From Chryseobacterium joostei (GTDB lineage Bacteria > Bacteroidota > Bacteroidia > Flavobacteriales > Weeksellaceae), in assembly GCF_003815775.1 (NCBI RefSeq), contig NZ_CP033926.1, positions 1,178,001 to 1,242,000 of the forward strand: a DNA stretch of 64,000 bases. Reading direction: 5' to 3'. Below, one piece after another: positions 42,421 through 50,821 of the stretch. The notes beneath the pieces are model-generated. The model did not search any database. It saw only the letters and a list, made by a program, of their open reading frames with translations, and was not told the origin of the DNA. The translations under genes were made by a program, and so were the position numbers. How positions within the stretch are numbered: the stretch's first letter is position 1; each line of letters starts with the position of its first letter.

Positions 42421-43238
42421 ATTGCTTTTAAAATATTTCTTTCTTCACGGTACAGCGTACCAGGAATTTCCGCTATACTCATGCACATACTCTGTTCAGA
42501 CCAAGGCCATTCATCCAAACGGTATCTTTCGATGTAACCTAACTGTAGCTGTGTAGGGACACGTGGCCTATTTTTCAGAATCCTGATCATGGCTGTAACT
42601 TTCTCCTGTTCAAACTTTTCATCGTCAATTGTCCCCTGAACTTCGATTTGGATTTTACCATCTTCTAATTCTGTAAGTGTCTCCACAGTATTAATAGGAA
42701 CCATTTTTGCCGCCAAAAAATTGGGAAGTTCACGATATCCAGTTGTCTCTTCGTCTTTTTTTAACTGATTTGCATGAATACCAGGAAATAGAAGCAGATA
42801 AGGCTGTGCAAATCGCAAAGCATCCGATAAGTTGTCTGCGTTTTCCAAAAGTTCATTAATACCTGTGATAAAAATATCTTTGTGCGGATCTTTCTTATGT
42901 TCTTTTATAAGCTCCGGTTTAATTTTTTCCCACTTCATGCGTATATCTTCCATATTTAAGATTGTACCTAATTGCCCTTTTTCATTTAGAGTAAAAATCA
43001 GTTCATTCCTTATCTCATGAATATCCCCCACCCAACTGTACAAGCCAGTAGCATTACTCTGTTTATATCGGATTATATTTATTTTAAAAGTGGGAACTCC
43101 TTCGCTGACGGACAATAACTTTACATCGAGACCAATTTCCAAATGATTTTCATTGCGCAAACCCTGAAATTGATAACGCTCTTCCCTGAGGAAAGCATAC
43201 TTTCTTGTTTTCCCAATATCCTGAATATTGAACTCCAT
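42417..43238 (-). CDS. protein of unknown function, possible T6SS effector adaptor
   Basis: The 273-residue product begins MEFNIQDIGKTRKYAFLREE. It is a mixed fold with no recognised domain. It lies 2 bases after the VgrG stop and before the effector, which is where chaperone/adaptor genes for effectors are found. The adaptor role is inferred from position only. Confidence 0.6.
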   Translation of the reverse strand: MEFNIQDIGKTRKYAFLREERYQFQGLRNENHLEIGLDVKLLSVSEGVPTFKINIIRYKQSNATGLYSWVGDIHEIRNELIFTLNEKGQLGTILNMEDIRMKWEKIKPELIKEHKKDPHKDIFITGINELLENADNLSDALRFAQPYLLLFPGIHANQLKKDEETTGYRELPNFLAAKMVPINTVETLTELEDGKIQIEVQGTIDDEKFEQEKVTAMIRILKNRPRVPTQLQLGYIERYRLDEWPWSEQSMCMSIAEIPGTLYREERNILKAI

Positions 43239-43240
43239 AA

Positions 43241-45406
43241 TTATCCTTTATTAATTTCTACATCTGCTCCTGTAATATTGGTTGGCCCACTTGAATTGAT
43301 CTTGGAAGATTTGCTGTCAACAGCTAAGTCAGCGTCGGTCTTGATATCCATGTTACCATTGCTATGAATAGTAAATGTTCCAGCAGTCGCATCGAAACTG
43401 ATGTTTCCATTGGTAACTGTTCCGCTAATCCCCTTTTTGTCGATGACAATTTTATTTCCGCCAACCTGAAAGGTTATACTTGTCTTGCCGTCAAGCGTAA
43501 TATTACCTGCAGCATCCATATTTAAGAGAGATTGTGGCGGTGCATTTTTTTTACCGCCGACATTAATGGAACTATTGCTGCCAGCATTAACACTATGGGC
43601 TGTTTTTGCATTTGTTGTGGCATTTCCAGCTCCGTCGAAATGCATGTTTGCTCCGCCCTGGTCCTGTAGGTTCATGGAACCTGCACCATTATGAAATTTC
43701 AATTCTGCTCCGCTCCTACCACTGAAACTCATTACATTATTACCTTCACCACCACCTGCGCCAACTTTTCCATGAAACATGCCTCCCATTACAAATGGCC
43801 GATCGGGATGCAGATGGACAAAATTTACAATAACCTGATCCCCCACTTCTGGTACAGACATAAAGCCACGGTTTTTGCTGACCTTATCGCTACTACCCGC
43901 ATCGGGAGACATTACGCGGATAAATTCGGTTGAATCTTTTCCACGTTGCCAGTCCAGTTGCACCTGTACGCGCCCTTGATTGAGTGGATCTGTATTTGAC
44001 ATTACTTTCCCAAATTGGGGTTCCGCAGTTGGAACTACAAATTCGGGTCTTGGGATAAATCCTGTATCGGATGCAATCGCTTGAAATGAACCATCATAGT
44101 AACCACGAGCGTCAACTTCGTGCGTAACTTCAATAAGCATCAGTTTTGTAAAGTATGAAGTTTCGCTACTATCAGCTTTTCTCATCTCAATATCTGCTAT
44201 ACATCCAGGATGAAGAAACGGAACTGTCGTATTTCCCGAGGTGACAAAAACTTCCGACGCTTTGCTCCCGGCAGTACCTTTCTGCGATGCATCAATATCC
44301 ATAAAGGTTGCAGCTTTTATAGGGGCAACACGTAAAGATGGTGTTTGAAAAGTCCGTTCAGAAATCTCATATGCTCTTTTGGCAATATCTGATTTATGGT
44401 CAATTTTGGTTTTTCCACCAGCGAACTTTTCATCTTTACTGCTGTTATAACCATAGAATGTTGGATTTACATGCTGCGCCTTCATTTTGATTTTCACATC
44501 AGTCAGATTGCTACCATAAGTAAGTACAACGGGTTTCTCCTGCGGTGGTAGCTGTCCAAAATGAAGAACTTCACCATCATAGAAAAATTGTTCACCATAA
44601 GCTTCTGCCATTCTAGCCAGATAGTTATAATGTGTCTCCTCGTACTGACAACTATACGGTACATTTCCATAGCGGGAATCAACCCTGAAATCAAATTTGT
44701 CAGCACCTAAGCCTTCTTTGATGACTTCACTTGCTATACTATTTAGACTGATGGGTTTTGATCCGCCAAAACTCTGGATATGCGGCGCTGCATCCAATAA
44801 TATTGTGGGGCTACAGCCTGTCATGACAAGATTGCCCAGACTTCCTTTTTCCTGACTAAAACCTACTTCTGTAATAACTCCTACAAAATTTCTTTCGGGG
44901 CTATTGTCTACATCTTTATATTTAAAGACAATGGTTATTCTCTTTCCCAGAAAATTTTGCGCCTCTTCCAGATTGTGATTTTCCGCAGCTCCTAAGGTAT
45001 CATGAGCAAGTGTAAGCTCAAACTCATGATGCTTCACAGCACTTTGGGTTAGTTTAAAGTGCTTAAAATATTTGATTTCTTTTCCATCGACAAAAATATC
45101 GAGCTTAACTACCCTATTGATACCTGCAATTGCATTTTCAGGAATCCCTGCTGCATTAAATATTTTGGAAGTAGGCTGGTTTGCCCAAACTTTTTCCTTG
45201 AGGGTGGTGGGGTCATTTGGTAATAATGGCTGATTCAGAAACTGCCGCCCTGTGTCAGTTATATTTTTTGCTTGTTTAAGATACTCTTTTTGTGGACCCG
45301 GAATTTTGGTAACATCATCTAAATTGACGTCACTTAACGAATCCAAAACGTTTTTCTTGGATGAATCTATTCCTTTACTGGAAAGATTATCTTCTTGTTG
45401 AAACAT
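43241..45406 (-). CDS. vgrG: T6SS tip protein VgrG
   Basis: The 721-residue product has the gp27-like part (about 110-400: VDGKEIKYFKHFKLTQSAVKHHEFELTLAHD; NFVGVITEVGFSQEKG; RYGNVPYSCQYEETHYNYLARM). The gp5 OB-fold follows (FGKVMSNTDPLNQGRVQVQLDW; NRGFMSVPEVGDQVIVNFVHLHPDRPFVMGGMFHG). A C-terminal repeat-rich needle part then contains MNLQDQGGANMHFDGAGNAT-like and SSINVGGKK segments. It is the tip of the T6SS tube and carries the effector genes behind it in the same operon. No T6SS sheath or baseplate genes are in the window. Confidence 0.95.
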   Translation of the reverse strand: MFQQEDNLSSKGIDSSKKNVLDSLSDVNLDDVTKIPGPQKEYLKQAKNITDTGRQFLNQPLLPNDPTTLKEKVWANQPTSKIFNAAGIPENAIAGINRVVKLDIFVDGKEIKYFKHFKLTQSAVKHHEFELTLAHDTLGAAENHNLEEAQNFLGKRITIVFKYKDVDNSPERNFVGVITEVGFSQEKGSLGNLVMTGCSPTILLDAAPHIQSFGGSKPISLNSIASEVIKEGLGADKFDFRVDSRYGNVPYSCQYEETHYNYLARMAEAYGEQFFYDGEVLHFGQLPPQEKPVVLTYGSNLTDVKIKMKAQHVNPTFYGYNSSKDEKFAGGKTKIDHKSDIAKRAYEISERTFQTPSLRVAPIKAATFMDIDASQKGTAGSKASEVFVTSGNTTVPFLHPGCIADIEMRKADSSETSYFTKLMLIEVTHEVDARGYYDGSFQAIASDTGFIPRPEFVVPTAEPQFGKVMSNTDPLNQGRVQVQLDWQRGKDSTEFIRVMSPDAGSSDKVSKNRGFMSVPEVGDQVIVNFVHLHPDRPFVMGGMFHGKVGAGGGEGNNVMSFSGRSGAELKFHNGAGSMNLQDQGGANMHFDGAGNATTNAKTAHSVNAGSNSSINVGGKKNAPPQSLLNMDAAGNITLDGKTSITFQVGGNKIVIDKKGISGTVTNGNISFDATAGTFTIHSNGNMDIKTDADLAVDSKSSKINSSGPTNITGADVEINKG

Positions 45407-45852
45407 GATAACATAATTTTTTTCGGTTGTGTTATTTAAAAAGGTTTATCACCGAGCGGTGAATTCAATTACCAGAGCTACAAATCAATAAGCACGTAGT
45501 ACTTTCACAAGGCTATCTTAGTGGGGATCTGATAATGGTACGAAAAGAAATTCCGTGGGTTGAAATTACTCTTTAAGTATTAAGATACGCGAACTATTGT
45601 TGGGTTGTATTCATTCTTTTTCATAAGCATTTTAATGATTTTGGTTTTGCAATATAATACCTTACAACTTCACGGCAAAATGATTTTGACATTATTTTGA
45701 AAATTGTCGTAATTCTACTAATCAGAGCTTTACATATAAATTTTAAAAAATGGAGAGCATCATTTGGGAAAAAGAAACTGGACTAAAAAATATTTAAAGT
45801 AAACAACCATAGCTAGTTCACTAGTTCTTTCGTTTGTAAAACCAAGAACGAT
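45407..45852. other. 446-base spacer
   Basis: This spacer contains the promoter side of vgrG (minus strand). A short inverted repeat, TCACCG-AG-CGGTGA, lies at 45449-45462. No gene or other clear structure was seen. Confidence 0.5.
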
Positions 45853-47595
45853 TTATTGTGAGATTGTTTCAATGATAAGATTCTGATCCAGATCTAAATC
45901 ATATTTACGTCTCTTGATGAATTCTGATGGACCTATTCCATTGATCTCTTTGAAAAGTTTTGAAAAATGATTTCTTGAGGCCATACCACATTCTTCTGCA
46001 AGTGTTTCGATCTTATATTTACGGTATTCTGAGTCATTATACAGTTTATCAGTTATATAACTGATCCTCAGCTCTATTAAGTATTTTGTAAAATTCATGC
46101 CTTTGTATTCATTCACGATCTGTGAAAGATAGAAATGATTAGTATCGAATTTATCTGCCAATCTATGCTGTGTAAGACCGCTTTCCCTAAAGCCTCCCTT
46201 TTCCTCAAAATCTTTTAATTTATGCAGTATTTCTTCTACAACTTTGGGGTCGATTTCAAGTTTATTCCCATCATGCTTTTCCTCCATTTTGATGGCCATA
46301 TTGGCGTTATCTCTAGCTTTGATCTTTTGCTCCAGATTATCATATTTGCTTCGCAACCTTTTTTCTCTTCTTTTATAAAATAGCATTGTAGCTGCAAAAG
46401 TTACCGCCACTGTACCTAAACCCCATTGAGCCACTTTGTCTCTAACGGATCTATTTTCAAGCCGCTTCTTATCTTCTTTCAATATACGTGTATCATACTC
46501 CTTGCTAATCTTTCTTGACAAATAATTGAAATCCCTGAATAGGACACTATCTACTTTTAAAAGCTGATTGGTATAATATAATTGCTTTTCTACATCACTA
46601 TTTGATTTGTAATGATCAATCAAAAGTTCATAGGTATCTCGAACCTCGGGAACAATGAAAGCCTGCTTTTGAAAAATCGAATCGACTTTTTCAAAGTTTT
46701 TTAAAGCGTGGGGTTCATCACTCAATTTAAGGTAGGATTTCCCCAAATATGAATAGTTTACAGCTAACCACGAAAAATCATTAATTTTTGATAACGCTAC
46801 CGATGAAGCGATAAGCGAGGCGATAGCAGTTGAAAACTCCTTTTTCCTAAACTCAGAGATACCTTTTTCTTTCAAAAAATAACCAGCTTCCTGCCTATGC
46901 TCACGGCTAGCACCAATCTCAGAAAGCCCGACATTGACAATTGAATCGGCAAGATTGAATTGTCCCATGTTTCTATAACAGATAGCCATCTGATGAAGGC
47001 CGTTAAAGTACCCTCTTCGCGCATCAAATAGTATTGTCGGATGCTGGTTTCTACTTATTTCAGCACCAAAATGATTGCGCGTTTTTATAAAAAGAGGCAG
47101 TGCCTCATCGTAGTAACCCATATAACTCTTTACTACACCGATAAGATAATTTAGCCTGTTCTGATAATATGGATCAGTACCATTCTTGGCATATTTGACT
47201 GCTAAAAGAAACTCATCTAATGCCAATTGATATTTCTTAAAGTGGAAATAATAGACAACTCCCTTCTCAAGGAATGCAGAACTAACTAAAGCTTCTTTGC
47301 GTGAAAATTTGGCAGCAATTATTGTACTATCCGCATATTTAAGTTTTACGTTACGATCAGCAGAGAATTCGACACCATCTGCATATCCCTGATACAATTT
47401 ATCATAATCCTTATCCTTTTTTGCCTCAGCAATGTACTGACGAATGAATGGAAGTGCCCTGACATCATTCTCTGAAAACACTTCATAATTTCTCCGAATA
47501 TAGTAATACTTACTGTACTCTTCTTTTTGGGCACAGAGAAATTCACAGTGTAATAAACATAAAACAATTATGATATGAAAATAGGAGAATTTCAT
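45853..47595 (-). CDS. TPR-sensor AraC-family regulator, membrane-bound
   Basis: The 580-residue product begins with a signal peptide (FSYFHIIIVLCLLHCEFLC). TPR-like helices fill about 90-360 (for example YNRLNYLIGVVKSYMGYYDE-like and HALKNFEKVDSIFQKQ). One membrane segment is near 395 (WGLGTVAVTFAATMLFY). An AraC/HTH_18 DNA-binding domain sits at the C-terminus, with RLADKFDTNHFYLSQIVNEY and EECGMASRNHFSKLFKEING. This is the usual layout of Bacteroidota periplasm-sensing AraC regulators. The divergent gene at 47846 is its probable target, with a matching inverted repeat in between. Confidence 0.88.
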   Translation of the reverse strand: MKFSYFHIIIVLCLLHCEFLCAQKEEYSKYYYIRRNYEVFSENDVRALPFIRQYIAEAKKDKDYDKLYQGYADGVEFSADRNVKLKYADSTIIAAKFSRKEALVSSAFLEKGVVYYFHFKKYQLALDEFLLAVKYAKNGTDPYYQNRLNYLIGVVKSYMGYYDEALPLFIKTRNHFGAEISRNQHPTILFDARRGYFNGLHQMAICYRNMGQFNLADSIVNVGLSEIGASREHRQEAGYFLKEKGISEFRKKEFSTAIASLIASSVALSKINDFSWLAVNYSYLGKSYLKLSDEPHALKNFEKVDSIFQKQAFIVPEVRDTYELLIDHYKSNSDVEKQLYYTNQLLKVDSVLFRDFNYLSRKISKEYDTRILKEDKKRLENRSVRDKVAQWGLGTVAVTFAATMLFYKRREKRLRSKYDNLEQKIKARDNANMAIKMEEKHDGNKLEIDPKVVEEILHKLKDFEEKGGFRESGLTQHRLADKFDTNHFYLSQIVNEYKGMNFTKYLIELRISYITDKLYNDSEYRKYKIETLAEECGMASRNHFSKLFKEINGIGPSEFIKRRKYDLDLDQNLIIETISQ

Positions 47596-47719
47596 AGGTC
47601 AAGTTTGTATAAAATTAGTAAAAATCGCCAAACCATGATTTATCAAAAACTAAAATCTGCAACCTACCACAAAAACATCATAAAACATTGATTTTCAAAA
47701 TAATAACAATGCTCAATTT

Positions 47720-47745
47720 GAACAATTTGCGCATTCAAATTGTTC
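47720..47745. promoter_or_regulatory. candidate operator: inverted repeat GAACAATTTG-N6-CAAATTGTTC
   Basis: A perfect 10-bp inverted repeat with a 6-base spacer lies between the AraC-type regulator and the divergent 47846 gene. A shorter copy of CAATTTG precedes it (47713-47719). It is a likely regulator site, but the binding factor is inferred. Confidence 0.6.
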
Positions 47746-47845
47746 AACGTGCGCAGTAAACAGTTTTTCCGTCTTCCAATGCCCTCTACCTTCGCTCTTG
47801 AATTCGAAATAACCGGCCGGGATAATTCTTAAAATTTTTAACAAA

Positions 47846-48088
47846 ATGAAAACTATTATCTCAACAATATTAATCATCGCAGGAGCGGTCATTTTACACT
47901 CCTGTCGAGAATCCGAAATTGAAGAACCGCTAGAACTGGAAAAACTGAATATTGTCAACTCAAAAACAGAAATGTCAAAAAATAGCGATACAATTCAAGC
48001 AGGAGTCGTTTCCAACGACTCTGAAAATGATGAATCGATAAAGGACCCACCAATCAGACATGGTGGCCAATGGAGAACCTCGAAATAA
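47846..48088 (+). CDS. small lipoprotein of unknown function
   Basis: The 80-residue product has a lipobox at MKTIISTILIIAGAVILHSC. The rest is acidic and disordered (ESEIEEPLELEKLNIVNSK; GVVSNDSENDESIKDPPIRH). No family was recognised. It is the first gene of the cluster with the MauE-like and DUF6520 genes. Confidence 0.7.
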   Translation: MKTIISTILIIAGAVILHSCRESEIEEPLELEKLNIVNSKTEMSKNSDTIQAGVVSNDSENDESIKDPPIRHGGQWRTSK

Positions 48089-48148
48089 AGCTCGATTTTA
48101 ACTGTGTGTGGAATAACCTTTCAACTTAAATCACAAAATACTCAAACC

Positions 48149-48595
48149 ATGCGAACGAAAAACTTGATAGCCGAAACAATTATATTCTTACTCCTACTGA
48201 TGTGGGCATATACGTTTGTCAGTAAGGTTCTTGATTTTGACACTTTCAGAAGGCAGATCAATGGTGCATATCTATTATCGTATTTGGGATCACCGCTGCC
48301 TTACATTTTACAGTTACTGCACTTGTCACTTGTGATACTGTTGCTAAAGAAATCTTGGAGAAAATTAGGACTTATTACCTCGCTATCTGTCCTGCTATTA
48401 TATACAGGATATCTCATCTACATCTTAAAGTTTGCGCCAAGCATACCATGTTCATGTATTTCGCTTTTTAGAGGGTTGAACTGGAATAATCAACTGTGGA
48501 TTAATCTTGCGGTGCTAACACTAAATATCATTGGTCTGATCATGTTTTCGTATAAAAGTCCGCCACACAGTAGTCATGTTCAGACCACGTACTAA
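48149..48595 (+). CDS. MauE/DoxX-like membrane protein
   Basis: From ATG 48149 the product has 148 residues with four membrane segments (IAETIIFLLLLMWAYTFVSK; ILQLLHLSLVILLLKK; KLGLITSLSVLLLYTGYLIY; LWINLAVLTLNIIGLIMFSY). A Cys-x-Cys lies in PSIPCSCISLFRG (about residue 110-120), as in MauE/DoxD proteins. MauE-type proteins serve in redox or heme/quinone-linked maturation steps. The in-frame GTG at 48104 gives 15 extra residues of little sense. It lies between the lipoprotein and the DUF6520 genes. Confidence 0.75.
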   Translation: MRTKNLIAETIIFLLLLMWAYTFVSKVLDFDTFRRQINGAYLLSYLGSPLPYILQLLHLSLVILLLKKSWRKLGLITSLSVLLLYTGYLIYILKFAPSIPCSCISLFRGLNWNNQLWINLAVLTLNIIGLIMFSYKSPPHSSHVQTTY

Positions 48596-48651
48596 ATTTA
48601 AAACTAATAACCAAAACAGGGGAAGCTGAAAACCTGAAACCCAGAGTAGGC

Positions 48652-48675
48652 AAAAAACTAAAGTTTAGCTTTTTG
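48652..48675. repeat. near-perfect palindrome before the first DUF6520 gene
   Basis: The bases AAAAAACTAAAGTTTAGCTTTTT form a palindrome centred on G with one mismatch at the outer part. It may be a weak terminator or regulator site between mauE-like and DUF6520 genes. Confidence 0.4.
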
Positions 48676-48697
48676 ATTTATAAAAGCACCAAACATC

Positions 48698-48955
48698 ATG
48701 AAATCACTTAGAATTACCTTAGGAGTTGCAGCAATTGCAATTGGAAGTTTCGCAGCATTTTCATTTGCTCCTGCGAACACATTAAACGAAGACGAAACAG
48801 GAATTTTCTACGCTAATCCTGATGGATCAATGGGAGATCCAGTTGGAGCGACAAACGAGTGTAAATTGTCTGGTCCGATCTGCTCCCAAGAGTATGATTT
48901 GGATACTGAGTTACCGACTAACAATCATATTGTTCGAGGAGTTAGACAACCTTAG
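48698..48955 (+). CDS. DUF6520-type small exported protein, copy 1
   Basis: The 85-residue product has a signal peptide (MKSLRITLGVAAIAIGSFAA...). The mature part has the segments TGIFYANPDGSMGDPV, CKLSGPICSQEYDLDTELPT and IVRGVRQP. The second copy at 49022 repeats the same order (NPDG-MGD, C-x5-C, QE(Y/F)DLDTELPT, R(Q/x)P). The family is common in Bacteroidota; function is unknown. A C-x5-C pair is kept in both copies and may form a disulfide. Confidence 0.78.
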   Translation: MKSLRITLGVAAIAIGSFAAFSFAPANTLNEDETGIFYANPDGSMGDPVGATNECKLSGPICSQEYDLDTELPTNNHIVRGVRQP

Positions 48956-48979
48956 AGATTTATTAAATAAAATTTATCA

Positions 48980-49004
48980 AGAAAAGGGCTTGCAGCCCTT
49001 TTCT
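48980..49004 (+). terminator. intrinsic terminator after DUF6520 copy 1
   Basis: The stem AGAAAAGGGCT, loop TGC, AGCCCTTTTCT is followed by TTT. It separates the two copies, so copy 2 probably has its own promoter or is made by read-through. Confidence 0.85.
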
Positions 49005-49021
49005 TTTATAAATATTTAAAC

Positions 49022-49270
49022 ATGAAAACTATCAGAATAAAGCTTATAACAACAGCTATAATTATGAGTTTATATGCTGTACTTTCTTCTAGTAAAAGAG
49101 AAAATATGCTAAATACAGGATTATTTTATGTCAATCCCGACGGCACAATGGGAGATGCAGTGATAAATGGTGATTGTTATGGTGTAGGGCCAATATGTTA
49201 TCAAGAATTTGATTTGGATACAGAATTACCAACTGGAAATTTTATCATTAGGGGAAGTAGGCAACCCTGA
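49022..49270 (+). CDS. DUF6520-type small exported protein, copy 2
   Basis: The 82-residue product is a diverged paralogue of the protein at 48698: TGLFYVNPDGTMGDAV, GPICYQEFDLDTELPT and RGSRQP align without gaps. The signal part is different (MKTIRIKLITTAIIMSLYAV). Keeping the same Cys pair and C-terminus while the export signal varies suggests that the mature region matters. Confidence 0.75.
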   Translation: MKTIRIKLITTAIIMSLYAVLSSSKRENMLNTGLFYVNPDGTMGDAVINGDCYGVGPICYQEFDLDTELPTGNFIIRGSRQP

Positions 49271-49334
49271 TTAATTTATAACACTAATGAAGTGCAACAC
49301 CTTAATGGTAATACAACTTAAGTTATATAAATTT

Positions 49335-49372
49335 TAAAACAGCGAAGTTATTGAAAAATCTTCGCTGTTTTT
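49335..49372. terminator. bidirectional intrinsic terminator
   Basis: The stem AAAACAGCGAAG, a 12-base loop, CTTCGCTGTTTT lies between convergent genes (copy 2 on the plus strand, the TlpA-like gene on the minus strand). T-runs occur at both edges. Confidence 0.88.
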
Positions 49373-49374
49373 AT

Positions 49375-50805
49375 TTATAACAATTTTCGGATGTATGTTT
49401 TAAATTCTTCTAAATGGCTAACGGGATTCGGAGCCATTCCCACTAAGTTCCCTTGTTTGTCAAGTACAATTAGAGTGGGATATGCAGGTATTTTTGCGAA
49501 TTTAATAATAGGATGATAAAATCTTTGCTCTTCAGTATACAATTGTAATGAATTCTTGCTTGAGTACTCACCAATCCCTAGTTTCCATGTTGCCATATTA
49601 TCAACATTTATTGAAACAAACTGTATTGAATCATTCTTCATCTCCTCCTCTATTTTAGCTAATATTGGACTCACATCTTTACATCCTGCACAACCCGTGA
49701 ACCAAAAATCGACCACAACAATTTTTCCTTTAAAATCCTCTAATTTATGCACTTTGCCAGTTGTGTCGGGTAGCGCAAATTTAAAGAATGGTTTCCCTGG
49801 TTGAAGGTAAAGTTCTACGTGTTTAAATTCGTCTATCACTTTTTTATATAAGTATTCCTTCTTGTTAACATGAGAAATATAAAAATCAAACATTTTTTTT
49901 GATATGTTATCGTTCCAATGTTCTTCAAAAATTTGCAAAGCTAAATCGGAAAGAAGGTAATCACGAATATATGGTACTCTTTTAAATTCTTTTACAATCA
50001 TAGAATTATATTCAGAGGGGTCAGCAAAACGTTTTAGATTTTGTCCACCATTCATTCTATTAAGTAGGCTCAAATAATTAGGAATTAAACGAAAACCACC
50101 GAAATATTCAATTGAGTTTCTATTAAGTAAAGGCTTAATCCGTTTCTTTTTCAGAAGGTATTTGTTAAATAACAATAATGTGGAATCACTCTTGTTTTGC
50201 AACGAATGAATCAAAATCATATCCAATGCTTGGTCAACAAGCTGCGCATGTATCAATTGATGATCTATAGAATGTGGCCTTTTTATTTTCTGAAATACTG
50301 AATCAATTATATCCAGTGATCTATCGACTTCTAGATATTTCTCTGTGACAGTCTGTTTATTGTATGCCTTTTTAAAGAGACGACTGGAATAAACTTCTTT
50401 AATTACATCCCTAAATAATATGATTTTTTCTTTACCTATTCCACTAACATTCATATTTACTAGCCCAAGTTTTGAGGCACTTGGAACTGTGAAATGTAAA
50501 CTATCGCCAGGATTTACAATTATACTGAAAGTACCTGGCGAAAAAGCGAGGTCATTTTTAATATATATAGTTGCTGTTGAAGTTTTTTGTAAGGGGAAAA
50601 CGAAATCAAAATTCCCATTTTTCATTACAGTGGAATATTCTTGTGAGGTTCGTATTGCCGACATGCCATCAATAATTAACAATTTAATGTCGAGATTACA
50701 ATCTTGGCAATCGTTGATAGCTCCAGAAATAATTGTTCGCTTTTGGCTATGCGAGAAATGTACCGTTAATAAAAACAGTACAATAAAAAAAAGTATTTTT
50801 CTCAT
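49375..50805 (-). CDS. TlpA-family thiol-disulfide oxidoreductase
   Basis: The 476-residue product has a signal peptide (MRKILFFIVLFLLTVHFSHS). Its N-terminal half of unknown fold contains ISGAINDCQDCNLDIKLLI. The C-terminal TlpA-like thioredoxin domain has HKLEDFKGKIVVVDFWFTGC and WFTGCAGCKDVSP with a CxxC pair, and the later strand PAYPTLIVLDKQGN with cis-Pro. It is the usual partner downstream of SusC/SusD in sphingobacterial and flavobacterial uptake operons. It is 17 bases beyond the SusD stop. Confidence 0.9.
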   Translation of the reverse strand: MRKILFFIVLFLLTVHFSHSQKRTIISGAINDCQDCNLDIKLLIIDGMSAIRTSQEYSTVMKNGNFDFVFPLQKTSTATIYIKNDLAFSPGTFSIIVNPGDSLHFTVPSASKLGLVNMNVSGIGKEKIILFRDVIKEVYSSRLFKKAYNKQTVTEKYLEVDRSLDIIDSVFQKIKRPHSIDHQLIHAQLVDQALDMILIHSLQNKSDSTLLLFNKYLLKKKRIKPLLNRNSIEYFGGFRLIPNYLSLLNRMNGGQNLKRFADPSEYNSMIVKEFKRVPYIRDYLLSDLALQIFEEHWNDNISKKMFDFYISHVNKKEYLYKKVIDEFKHVELYLQPGKPFFKFALPDTTGKVHKLEDFKGKIVVVDFWFTGCAGCKDVSPILAKIEEEMKNDSIQFVSINVDNMATWKLGIGEYSSKNSLQLYTEEQRFYHPIIKFAKIPAYPTLIVLDKQGNLVGMAPNPVSHLEEFKTYIRKLL

Positions 50806-50821
50806 GATAAGATCTAATATG

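Noticed and set aside
48104..48148. GTG start for the MauE-like gene
   Set aside because: The extra 15 residues are polar and would precede the first membrane helix unnaturally; ATG 48149 was used.
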